5,168 nucleotides of DNA. Source: CAZBGR01 sp964491535. Lineage in GTDB: Bacteria > Bacillota_I > Bacilli_A > RF39 > UBA660. The position numbers and the translations under genes are program-made. This document shows positions 1 through 5,168 of the stretch, piece by piece. The stretch spans positions 1-5,168 of the forward strand of contig CAZBGR010000038.1 of the NCBI GenBank assembly GCA_964491535.1, in the 5' to 3' direction. How positions within the stretch are numbered: position 1 is the first letter of the stretch; each line of letters begins with the position of its first letter. Below the pieces are notes generated by a model. The model saw only the letters and a program-made list of their open reading frames with translations, was not told where the DNA came from and ran no database searches.

Positions 1-952
1 TAACTACTCGATCATATTCCATTCGTTTTGGACCAATAATAGCAATTGTTCCTTCTTCTTCACCAGCTTTATATTTAGTTTTAATTAGCGTTATCTCATC
101 ATCAATCTCAGTTTCTTTACCAATATAAATATTAATGTTATTACTACTAGCTTTAACTTTATCAATTAAATCTTGATCTTCAAACTTAGTTAAAATATTT
201 TTTATTTTATTAACGGTATCAAACTCCGGTTGATTTAAAATATTAGCTCGCCCAACTAAATGAATTGGACTCTTAACAGCTAAATCATTAAAAGCATTAT
301 AAAAAACATTATAAATCATTTCATGTTGTTTAATATATTTACCAATAATAGGTTTAATTTCAAATTCTAATTTTTCACTTATTTCATTAATTAAGGTCCC
401 TACTAATAAATTATTAATTAAATCAACTGTTTTCTTTATATCCTCTAAAGCGATATCTTCATTGATTATTATTTCTTTATGTTCTAAATGACCTTTATCA
501 GTAATAATAATCGCAATTAAATTGTTATTATCAATCGGAACTACTTCTACCTTCTTTAAACGATTATTAGTAACATCGTCCCCTAAAACAATTGATGTAT
601 AATTAGTTAGTTCCGCAATAATATGCATACTTTTAGTTATCACATCATTTAACTTCAAACTATGATTATGAAAAATAGTTTGTAGTTTTAACATATCTTC
701 ATCAGACATATCTTTAGGAGCCATTAAATAATCTACATAATAACGATATCCTTTTTCACTAGGGAGGCGACCTGATGAGGTATGAGTTTTTTCAATTAAT
801 CCTAATTCTTGTAATTCAACCATTTCATTACGAACCGTAGCACTTGAGCATTTAAGTTGATGACAAATTGATTTAGACCCAATTGGTTTAGCCGTTTTTA
901 TATAAGATTCAACGATAATCCTTAAAATTCTCTTCTTTCTTTCAGAAATCAT
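1..952 (-). CDS. hrcA: Heat-inducible transcription repressor HrcA, C-terminus cut by window edge
   Basis: HrcA is the cytosolic repressor that binds CIRCE operators and shuts down chaperone genes (dnaK and groE operons). Its folding depends on GroEL, which is how heat stress is sensed. My translation gives 317 codons with no internal stop. The N-terminal winged-helix domain covers about residues 1-75, with recognition-helix residues SSATVRNEM at 36-44 and the family signature HTSSGRLPSEKGYRYYVDYL at 57-76. The GAF-like and dimerisation part follows, and GTIAIIGPKRMEYDRVV at 301-317 matches the conserved C-terminal block. Family members are about 340 aa, so roughly 20-30 residues lie beyond the left edge. 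ATG at 952 is chosen because AAAGGGAG sits 7 bases upstream and MISERKKRIL is a typical HrcA start. It has its own promoter and CIRCE site, so it is probably self-repressed. grpE-dnaK-dnaJ may follow outside the window. Identification is secure. Confidence 0.96.
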   Translation of the reverse strand, partial: MISERKKRILRIIVESYIKTAKPIGSKSICHQLKCSSATVRNEMVELQELGLIEKTHTSSGRLPSEKGYRYYVDYLMAPKDMSDEDMLKLQTIFHNHSLKLNDVITKSMHIIAELTNYTSIVLGDDVTNNRLKKVEVVPIDNNNLIAIIITDKGHLEHKEIIINEDIALEDIKKTVDLINNLLVGTLINEISEKLEFEIKPIIGKYIKQHEMIYNVFYNAFNDLAVKSPIHLVGRANILNQPEFDTVNKIKNILTKFEDQDLIDKVKASSNNINIYIGKETEIDDEITLIKTKYKAGEEEGTIAIIGPKRMEYDRVV

Positions 953-953
953 T

Positions 954-962
954 TTAGCACTC
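954..962. promoter_or_regulatory. Lone CIRCE-like half-site overlapping the hrcA ribosome binding site
   Basis: The plus strand reads TTAGCACTC, a 9/9 match to one arm of the CIRCE consensus. No partner arm lies at the usual 9-base spacing (972-980 does not match). On the hrcA mRNA it reads GAGUGCUAA and overlaps the end of the Shine-Dalgarno. The four bases GGAG are already explained by the ribosome site, so the match may be partly chance. A regulatory role is inference only. Confidence 0.4.
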
Positions 963-967
963 CCTTT
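960..967 (-). promoter_or_regulatory. Ribosome binding site of hrcA
   Basis: The minus strand reads AAAGGGAG, with 7 bases to the ATG at 952. This fixes the hrcA start: no other upstream start codon is as well placed, and the homology with HrcA N-termini begins here. Confidence 0.85.
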
Positions 968-982
968 AAAAGATACATCCCT

Positions 983-1011
983 ATTATAATATTATGTGTT
1001 AGCATTGTCAA
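983..1011 (-). promoter_or_regulatory. Sigma-A promoter of hrcA
   Basis: On the minus strand a perfect -35 TTGACA (1006-1011) and a perfect -10 TATAAT (983-988) are separated by exactly 17 bases. Transcription should start near 976, giving a short leader of about 24 bases before the hrcA ATG. The -35 lies inside the CIRCE operator, so bound HrcA would block RNA polymerase directly. This is the strongest promoter in the window, and it makes hrcA a transcription unit separate from ileS. Confidence 0.9.
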
Positions 1012-1025
1012 TATGTGAGTGCTAT
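999..1025. promoter_or_regulatory. CIRCE operator (HrcA binding site)
   Basis: The inverted repeat is TTAGCATTG, 9 bases, GAGTGCTAT. Against the CIRCE consensus TTAGCACTC-N9-GAGTGCTAA it has two mismatches in the left arm (1005 and 1007) and one in the right arm (1025). It overlaps the hrcA -35 box and lies just upstream of hrcA, the expected place for HrcA autoregulation. Arm length, spacing and position all agree, so the call is firm, though the site is weaker than a perfect CIRCE. Confidence 0.92.
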
Positions 1026-1039
1026 TTTTGTAAAATTTT

Positions 1040-1077
1040 AAAAATAAAAAGATGAAGAAACTTCTGTTTTCATCTTT
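1040..1077 (-). terminator. Second intrinsic terminator downstream of ileS
   Basis: The stem 1048-1058 pairs with 1067-1077 (about 11 pairs including one G-T wobble) around an 8-base loop. Read on the minus strand it is followed by a T-rich tail broken by a single A (TTTTTATTTTT). It stands about 15 bases before the CIRCE operator, where it would stop ileS read-through from running into the hrcA promoter. The plus-strand side is also T-rich but less regular, so termination in both directions is possible. Confidence 0.6.
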
Positions 1078-1147
1078 ATTATTAATTTTAATATCCTTTA
1101 ATTACCATAAATAGCTTTCCCTAATAATAAACTACTATTCATTATCT

Positions 1148-1173
1148 AAAAAAGAGCAATAATTATTGCTCTT
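1148..1173 (-). terminator. Intrinsic terminator of ileS
   Basis: A perfect 22-base palindrome (1152-1162 with 1163-1173, core AAGAGCAATAATTATTGCTC) folds into a hairpin. On the minus strand it runs straight into six T residues (1148-1153). It begins 32 bases past the ileS stop codon, the normal place for a rho-independent terminator. Confidence 0.85.
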
Positions 1174-1205
1174 AAAAATAATATTTAATTATTAAAAATA
1201 ATAAT

Positions 1206-3932
1206 TTAATCATTAACAATCTGATGACAGCGATGACAAAGATTATCTTTCATTTCTTGTTTTTCAAAATAAAGCCAACAACGATCACATTTAAAGCCAC
1301 TAAACTTTTGAACCTCTATTTCACAATTATTATATTTTTTTAAAGCTTGATTAGTTATTTCAATTTTTGATACTAATAATAATTGACTTAAATGTTCATT
1401 TAATTTATCAATAACTTCTTGATATTTATGATTAACTTTTAAAAACACTTTCGCTTCTTGACCTTTACCTATAATTTTATTCATTCGAGCTTCTTCTAAA
1501 GCTTTATAGACATCTTCTTTAATATCAAAGAATAATTTAAATAAAGCTTCTATTTTATGACTATCAGCATATTTAGTAACTTTAGGTAAGGCTTCTAAAT
1601 GAACACTCTTTTCCTTAAAACCAGATAAATAACCATAAACTTCTTCACTAGTATAAGGGGTAATAACACTCATTAAAATAGTTAGTGTTTTTAATACTTG
1701 ATAAATAACCGATTGAAGGCATCTTCTTTTATGAGAAGCAGACTTTTCTATATATAAAATATCTTTAGCAAAATCAAGATAAAAAGTAGATAATTTTAGA
1801 GTAATAAAATTATTAATATACTTTGTTACTTCTTGATAATTATAAGCTTCATAAGAGGTAGTAACATTAGTTATTAAATTATTAAGTTCAATTAAAAGAT
1901 ATTTATCATAAAGATATAAATCATCATAAAGAACCATATCTTTTTTGGGATTAAAATCATTTAAATTACCTAACATAAAACGATAAGTATTTCTTAGTTT
2001 ACGATAACTTTCTTTAATTTGATTAATCATATCATCACCGATTCGAACATCATCTCTAAAGTCAACACTAGCGACCCAAAGTCTTAAAATATCTGATCCA
2101 TCTTGATCAACTATTTCATTTGGATCTATTACATTACCTAACGATTTACTCATCTTTAAACCATCTTTATCTAAAACAAAACCATGAGATAAAACACTTT
2201 TATAAGGAGCTTCTTGATGGGCTGAAAGACCACAAATAAGGGAAGAATTAAACCAACCACGATATTGGTCAGTTCCTTCTAAATACATATCAGCTGGATA
2301 TTTAAGACCTCTTTCTTTTAAAACACCGGTATGAGAAGAACCAGAATCAAACCAAACATCCATAATATCTTTTTCTTTGGTAAAGTGCCCATTAGGACTT
2401 TTTAAATTAGTATAACCTGCTGGTAATAAATCAAGAGCCCCTTTTTCAAACCAAATATTAGAACCATGTTCTTTAAACAGTTTAGAAACATGACTAATAA
2501 TTTTTGAATCTAAAAGCGGAGAACCATCTTCATTATAAAAAATAGGTAATGGTACTCCCCACACTCTTTGTCTAGAAATACACCAATCTTGTCTTTCTTT
2601 AATCATATTATAAAGACGTTGTTTCCCCCAAATAGGATCCCATTTTATATCATTAGCGATTTTATTCAATAAAGATTCTTTAATATTTTCAATACTACAA
2701 AACCATTGATTAGTAGCTTTGAAAATAACTGGTTTTTTAGTACGCCAATCATGAGGATATGAATGAGTAATCTTTTCTTTTTTTAATAAATATCCTTTCC
2801 CCTCTAACTTATCAATAATTGCTTGATTAGCTTCTTCATAAAACAAACCACCAAAGCCAACTGATTCTTCAGTTAAATATCCTTGATCATCAACCCCCAT
2901 AACCATTCCTAGCTTATATTTTTGACCAACTTCAAAATCCTCTATCCCATAACTAGGAGCGGTATGAACAAGCCCTGTCCCAGAATCTATTTTAACATGA
3001 TCGCCTAAAATAATTGGTAATAACTTATCTTCAAAACAATGCTTATATTTCACACCTTCTAAATCATTACCTTTAAACGTATTAATTATCTTAAGATCAC
3101 TAAAACCTAATTTATCAATTAAATTATCTTTTAATTTAGCAGCTATAACATAGTTTTTATGATTAACTGAAATCTTTAAATAATCAAAATCCTCATTTAC
3201 CGTAATTGCTAAATTACCAGGAATAGTCCATGGTGTAGTTGTCCAAACAATTAAATTATCGCCTTCATTTAAATAATCATTCCCTTCTTTAACTTCAAAA
3301 GTTAAATAAATAGAATCATCTACTTTATCATGATATTCTATTTCGGCTTCTGCTAAAGCAGATTCACTACTAGGTGACCAATAAACTGGTTTAAGACCCT
3401 TAAAGATAAGGCCCTTTTCAACCATTTTAGCAAATACTTCAAGTTGTCTAGCTTCATAAGCAGGATCAAAAGTAACATAAGGATTATCCCAATCACCAAT
3501 TATATTTAATTTTTTAAATTGTTCTTTTTGAATAGCTATTTGTTTCTCAGCAAAAAGATGACAATGATTTCTAAATTCCATGGCTGATACTTTTTTACGA
3601 TCTATTCCTTGATTGGTAATAGCTGTTTCAATAGGTAAACCATGAACATCCCATCCTGGAATATAAACTGTATAATAACCAGCTAACATTTTATAACGAT
3701 TAACAAAGTCTTTTAATATTTTATTTAAAGCATGCCCAATATGAATACTCCCATTAGCATATGGGGGCCCATCATGTAAAACGAAACTTTTATTACCTTT
3801 GTTTTTCTTTAATATTTCATCATAAAGCTTAAGCTCATTCCATTTTTCTCTCATTAACCGTTCATTTTCTTTTAGATTAGCCTGCATCTTAAAAGAAGTT
3901 TTTGGCATTAATAATGTATCTTTATAATTCAT
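1206..3932 (-). CDS. ileS: Isoleucyl-tRNA synthetase (class Ia, zinc-finger form)
   Basis: This cytosolic enzyme charges tRNA-Ile with isoleucine using ATP. Counted from ATG at 3932 it is 908 aa, close to the usual length. Visible in order: PPYANGSIHIGHA with the HIGH ATP motif at 64-67; GWDVHGLPIE near 93-102; the CP1 editing domain with TTTPWTIPGNLAI from 231 and HTAPSYGIEDFEVG near 323-336, whose Asp332 is the likely editing aspartate; DWCISRQRVWG near 449-459; EGTDQYRGWFNSS near 552-564; the KMSKS loop at 593-597; an anticodon-binding helical domain; and a C-terminal zinc site with Cys882, 885, 899 and 902. I chose 3932 because AAGGGAGG sits 8 bases upstream and MNYKDTLLMPKTSF is the standard IleS N-terminus. 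An in-frame GTG at 3998 lies inside the T-box and is not a plausible start. Expression is controlled by the T-box leader just upstream. All catalytic motifs are intact. Confidence 0.98.
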   Translation of the reverse strand: MNYKDTLLMPKTSFKMQANLKENERLMREKWNELKLYDEILKKNKGNKSFVLHDGPPYANGSIHIGHALNKILKDFVNRYKMLAGYYTVYIPGWDVHGLPIETAITNQGIDRKKVSAMEFRNHCHLFAEKQIAIQKEQFKKLNIIGDWDNPYVTFDPAYEARQLEVFAKMVEKGLIFKGLKPVYWSPSSESALAEAEIEYHDKVDDSIYLTFEVKEGNDYLNEGDNLIVWTTTPWTIPGNLAITVNEDFDYLKISVNHKNYVIAAKLKDNLIDKLGFSDLKIINTFKGNDLEGVKYKHCFEDKLLPIILGDHVKIDSGTGLVHTAPSYGIEDFEVGQKYKLGMVMGVDDQGYLTEESVGFGGLFYEEANQAIIDKLEGKGYLLKKEKITHSYPHDWRTKKPVIFKATNQWFCSIENIKESLLNKIANDIKWDPIWGKQRLYNMIKERQDWCISRQRVWGVPLPIFYNEDGSPLLDSKIISHVSKLFKEHGSNIWFEKGALDLLPAGYTNLKSPNGHFTKEKDIMDVWFDSGSSHTGVLKERGLKYPADMYLEGTDQYRGWFNSSLICGLSAHQEAPYKSVLSHGFVLDKDGLKMSKSLGNVIDPNEIVDQDGSDILRLWVASVDFRDDVRIGDDMINQIKESYRKLRNTYRFMLGNLNDFNPKKDMVLYDDLYLYDKYLLIELNNLITNVTTSYEAYNYQEVTKYINNFITLKLSTFYLDFAKDILYIEKSASHKRRCLQSVIYQVLKTLTILMSVITPYTSEEVYGYLSGFKEKSVHLEALPKVTKYADSHKIEALFKLFFDIKEDVYKALEEARMNKIIGKGQEAKVFLKVNHKYQEVIDKLNEHLSQLLLVSKIEITNQALKKYNNCEIEVQKFSGFKCDRCWLYFEKQEMKDNLCHRCHQIVND

Positions 3933-3940
3933 AACTAAAT

Positions 3941-3948
3941 CCTCCCTT
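3941..3948 (-). promoter_or_regulatory. Ribosome binding site of ileS
   Basis: AAGGGAGG on the minus strand, 8 bases before the ATG at 3932, is near perfect. It lies just past the T-run of the T-box terminator, so the site is transcribed only when the terminator is avoided. It decides the start against the upstream in-frame GTG. Confidence 0.9.
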
Positions 3949-3953
3949 ATATT

Positions 3954-3983
3954 AAAAAACATCTTTATTTCATAAAGACGTTT
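3954..3983 (-). terminator. Regulated intrinsic terminator of the T-box
   Basis: On the minus strand AAACGTCTTTAT (3972-3983) pairs with ATAAAGATGTTT (3957-3968) across a 3-base GAA loop, ending in a run of six T (3954-3959). It lies between the T-box sequence and the ileS ribosome site. CTTT at 3974-3977 can pair instead with AAAG at 3998-4001 on the far side of the T-box bulge. Terminator and antiterminator are therefore mutually exclusive, as in known T-box leaders. Confidence 0.9.
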
Positions 3984-4000
3984 AACCCGCGGTACCACTT
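3984..4000 (-). promoter_or_regulatory. Conserved T-box sequence (antiterminator bulge)
   Basis: The minus strand reads AAGTGGTACCGCGGGTT, matching the T-box core TGGNACCGCG exactly. The TGGT bulge (3994-3997) is the element that binds the free 3' ACCA of uncharged tRNA. Its variable base T is complementary to the A discriminator base usual in bacterial tRNA-Ile. Confidence 0.95.
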
Positions 4001-4090
4001 TAATTCATAATAAAAATATTATGCTCTTAATTCATTAACGCTCATTAGCGTTCTTATCTTACTTTGTTTCAGATAAGAAACATCTAGAAT

Positions 4091-4093
4091 GAT
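4091..4093 (-). promoter_or_regulatory. T-box specifier codon ATC (isoleucine)
   Basis: On the 3' side of Stem I the minus strand reads TAGATCATTCT. ATC is an isoleucine codon, is followed by the A usual after specifiers, and sits between helix TAAAATA and a short helix TTCT pairing with AGAA. It agrees with the downstream ileS. The neighbouring ATT is also an Ile codon, so a one-register alternative (ATT followed by C) exists but fits less well. Confidence 0.75.
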
Positions 4094-4175
4094 CTATATT
4101 TTACTATTTAATTGGCTTTCACCTGTTCCAACTCGCTTTTTTAAAATCATAAAATACCGTTTCTATCAAATGTTT

Positions 4176-4625
4176 TTAAATATCTAAAATTTCTATCTCA
4201 TCGACCATTTCTAATTGAGCTTCGATGACGGATCTTAGTTTCCGTTTAAATAAAACCATTCTTTTTTTCATATTATTAGTTTCAAATTCAATTTTCTCAG
4301 CTCTAAGCAAAGCTTCATTAATAATTAAATTAGCATTACGACGAGCTTCATTAACAATTAAAGTACTTTCTTGTTTAGCAATCTTCCTAATATGCTCACT
4401 ATTATCTTGAGCAGCAACAATAGTTTTATTTAAAGTAGTTTCAATCATCTTATAACGATTAACTTGTTCTTCTAATTTTTCATTAGCTTCCTTTAAAGCT
4501 ATAATCATTTGTTTGTCTTTAGCTTTATTATCAACCATCTTTTCAATATAGCCAATAACTTCATCGACAAAAGCATTAACTTCTTTAGGATTATAACCAC
4601 GAAACGCTTTATTAAACTTTTCCAT
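4176..4625 (-). CDS. divIVA: DivIVA cell-pole and division-site protein
   Basis: DivIVA is a cytosolic coiled-coil scaffold that gathers on curved membrane at septa and poles and recruits partners, such as the Min system in Bacillus. The 149-aa product shows the family signature FRGY at 8-11 followed by NPKEVNAFVDEVI (12-24), then long heptad-like helices. The block ETTLNKTIVAAQ (62-73) matches the Bacillus core, as do ESTLIVNEARRNANLIINEA (86-105) and IEAQLEM (134-140). In B. subtilis the Phe-Arg of FRGY is the membrane-binding tip. The start at 4625 is backed by AAAGGTG with 5 bases of spacing, and an in-frame TAG a few codons upstream excludes a longer form from a normal start. The protein therefore lacks about nine N-terminal residues (the LTPxDI segment). 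It follows sepF after 46 bases, and the ileS T-box starts two bases after its stop. Similarity to GpsB is possible at the N-terminus, but the length and C-terminal block favour DivIVA. Confidence 0.93.
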   Translation of the reverse strand: MEKFNKAFRGYNPKEVNAFVDEVIGYIEKMVDNKAKDKQMIIALKEANEKLEEQVNRYKMIETTLNKTIVAAQDNSEHIRKIAKQESTLIVNEARRNANLIINEALLRAEKIEFETNNMKKRMVLFKRKLRSVIEAQLEMVDEIEILDI

Positions 4626-4630
4626 CCAAT

Positions 4631-4637
4631 CACCTTT
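4631..4637 (-). promoter_or_regulatory. Ribosome binding site of divIVA
   Basis: AAAGGTG on the minus strand lies 5 bases before ATG at 4625. It supports the short DivIVA N-terminus, because no ATG, GTG or TTG in frame lies between it and the upstream TAG. Confidence 0.75.
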
Positions 4638-4671
4638 AATATTCTACTGTTTTAATCTTTAATTTTTTTAA

Positions 4672-5082
4672 TTACCACTCAACATCAATTTTACTATTAT
4701 CATGTAATTTTTCTTTATCTTCATCACCAGTTATTTTACCTTGAACACTAATATTTTTTGGAGTACATAAAAATATCCCGCCCCCAATTTTTTGAATATC
4801 GCCCCCAATAGCATAAATAGTCCCACTTAAAAAATCAACAATCCTTTTCGCTTGATCAGTAGTCACTCTTTTTAAATTAACTACTACTGTATGCCTATTT
4901 TTCAAATGATCAGCTATTTGCTGTGATTCAGAATAAGCTCTTGGTTCAAGAAGCATTAATTTACTACCTTCGCCACCTTCAAGCATTGCCTCTTCTCTAT
5001 TTATATTATAATATTCATCCTCATAATTGTCAGTTTCAGTTGAATCATCACCTGAAAAGAGCTTTTTAATATTAAAACCCAT
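4672..5082 (-). CDS. sepF: Cell division protein SepF
   Basis: SepF is a cytosolic FtsZ-binding protein that anchors the Z-ring to the membrane and organises FtsZ filaments at the septum. The product is 136 aa, against about 150 in B. subtilis, and the shortfall is in the linker. Residues 1-10 (MGFNIKKLFS) look like the amphipathic membrane-binding helix. An acidic linker runs from about 11 to 40 (DNYEDEYYNINREE). The SepF core occupies about 41-117, with LEPRAYSESQQIADHLKNR at 45-63, TVVVNLKRV at 65-73, QAKRIVDFLSGTIYAIGGDI at 77-96 and IGGGIFLCTP at 99-108. A charged tail ends in Trp. Start ATG 5082 has GGAGG 6 bases upstream. It is probably co-transcribed with divIVA, 46 bases downstream. 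In Bacillus, ylmG and ylmH lie between sepF and divIVA; they are absent here. Confidence 0.97.
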   Translation of the reverse strand: MGFNIKKLFSGDDSTETDNYEDEYYNINREEAMLEGGEGSKLMLLEPRAYSESQQIADHLKNRHTVVVNLKRVTTDQAKRIVDFLSGTIYAIGGDIQKIGGGIFLCTPKNISVQGKITGDEDKEKLHDNSKIDVEW

Positions 5083-5088
5083 ATTTAT

Positions 5089-5093
5089 CCTCC
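5089..5093 (-). promoter_or_regulatory. Ribosome binding site of sepF
   Basis: GGAGG on the minus strand, 6 bases before ATG at 5082, is a canonical Shine-Dalgarno that fixes the start. Confidence 0.85.
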
Positions 5094-5112
5094 ATTTTCT
5101 TAATTTATATCA

Positions 5113-5141
5113 ATTTTATCATATAAAAATTAAAAATAAAA
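5113..5141 (-). promoter_or_regulatory. Candidate promoter upstream of sepF
   Basis: On the minus strand TAAAAT (5113-5118) is one base from the -10 consensus and is preceded by TGA, an extended -10. At 17 bases the -35 position reads TTTTAT, a poor match. The region is so AT-rich that such matches arise by chance. sepF may instead be transcribed from genes to the right of the window. Confidence 0.3.
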
Positions 5142-5153
5142 GCTTTTTAATTT
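5127..5153. repeat. AT-only inverted repeat upstream of sepF
   Basis: AAATTAAAAA (5127-5136) is perfectly repeated in inverse at 5144-5153 around a 7-base loop. With no G or C in the stem it would be a weak hairpin. It could be the remains of a terminator for a gene beyond the right edge, or simply a result of low-complexity AT sequence. Confidence 0.25.
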
Positions 5154-5168
5154 AAAATTAAATTAAAT

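Larger units (their letters stand above)
3954..4173 (-). promoter_or_regulatory. T-box leader (tRNA-Ile-sensing riboswitch) of ileS
   Basis: Read on the minus strand, this leader pairs with tRNA-Ile. Uncharged tRNA stabilises an antiterminator and lets ileS be transcribed. Visible parts in order: Stem I base ACATTT (4168-4173) pairing with AGATGT; helix TATTTTA with TAAAATA; apical AGCGAG, GTTGG and GGTGAAA with CCAAT; specifier ATC followed by A (4091-4093); a 9-bp hairpin 4051-4059/4071-4079; a 6-bp hairpin 4037-4042/4047-4052; a 7-bp hairpin 4006-4012/4017-4023; the conserved T-box TGGTACCGCGG; and a terminator. The UGGU bulge would pair with the tRNA ACCA end, fitting discriminator A of tRNA-Ile. 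Specifier, downstream gene and T-box agree, so the call is secure. Exact Stem I pairing is my hand fold. Confidence 0.95.

Noticed and set aside
1098..1142. 14-codon minus-strand frame MNSSLLLGKAIYGN between the two terminators
   Set aside because: It has no Shine-Dalgarno, follows immediately after a terminator T-run, and is too short to recognise. It is most likely chance.
3933..3998. N-terminal extension of IleS starting from GTG at 3998
   Set aside because: It overlaps the T-box core and terminator, has no suitable Shine-Dalgarno, and IleS homology begins at ATG 3932, which has a near-perfect ribosome site.
4180..4215. Possible promoter at the 3' end of divIVA for the T-box (TAGATA as -10)
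   Set aside because: At 17-base spacing the -35 position reads ATGGTC or AATGGT, with almost no match to TTGACA. I could not support it.
4225..4410. 61-codon plus-strand reading frame
   Set aside because: It lies wholly inside divIVA on the opposite strand and has no recognisable motif. The AT-rich coiled-coil codons explain the open frame.
4626..4671. Possible promoter in the sepF-divIVA gap (TAGAAT)
   Set aside because: The gap is only 46 bases and AT-rich, and no -35 is visible. Co-transcription with sepF is simpler.
1..5168. CRISPR array, insertion sequence, prophage, tRNA or rRNA gene
   Set aside because: I saw no regularly spaced repeats, transposase, integrase, cloverleaf or rRNA-like sequence. 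The window is filled by four housekeeping genes and their control regions.

Overview
The window comes from a low-GC bacterium (very AT-rich by eye) that fits the Bacillota, most likely a Bacilli-like or Tenericutes-related lineage. Three things point there: the sepF-divIVA-ileS gene order, a T-box leader in front of ileS, and an HrcA/CIRCE heat-shock control region. Tryptophan is read from TGG (for example in the GWDVHG segment of IleS and the last codon of sepF) and the three visible stop codons are TAA, so nothing suggests the mycoplasma UGA=Trp code. I cannot name the species.

Every gene I can support lies on the minus strand, so transcription runs from right to left. From the right edge, 5083-5168 is an AT-rich upstream region with a good ribosome binding site and a weak promoter candidate. 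sepF (4672-5082) and divIVA (4176-4625) follow, both cytosolic, membrane-associated division or cell-pole proteins. A complete isoleucine T-box leader (3954-4173) begins two bases after the divIVA stop. It controls ileS (1206-3932, 908 aa). Two hairpins with T-runs (1148-1173 and 1040-1077) close that unit. A new unit then starts: a strong sigma-A promoter (983-1011) overlapped by a CIRCE operator (999-1025) drives hrcA (952 to the left edge, which cuts off its C-terminus).

The genes form two regulatory units. sepF-divIVA-ileS is a shortened version of the Bacillus ylm-divIVA-ileS cluster, with ylmG and ylmH absent between sepF and divIVA. Its last gene is uncoupled by a T-box that lets RNA polymerase through when tRNA-Ile is uncharged. 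hrcA is a self-repressed heat-shock regulator gene that would normally be followed by grpE, dnaK or dnaJ outside the window.

I found no previously undescribed system. The points most worth a second look are the T-box that abuts divIVA with no clear promoter of its own, the way the hrcA -35 box and CIRCE share bases, an extra perfect CIRCE half-site over the hrcA Shine-Dalgarno, and a DivIVA lacking the usual N-terminal LTPxDI segment.
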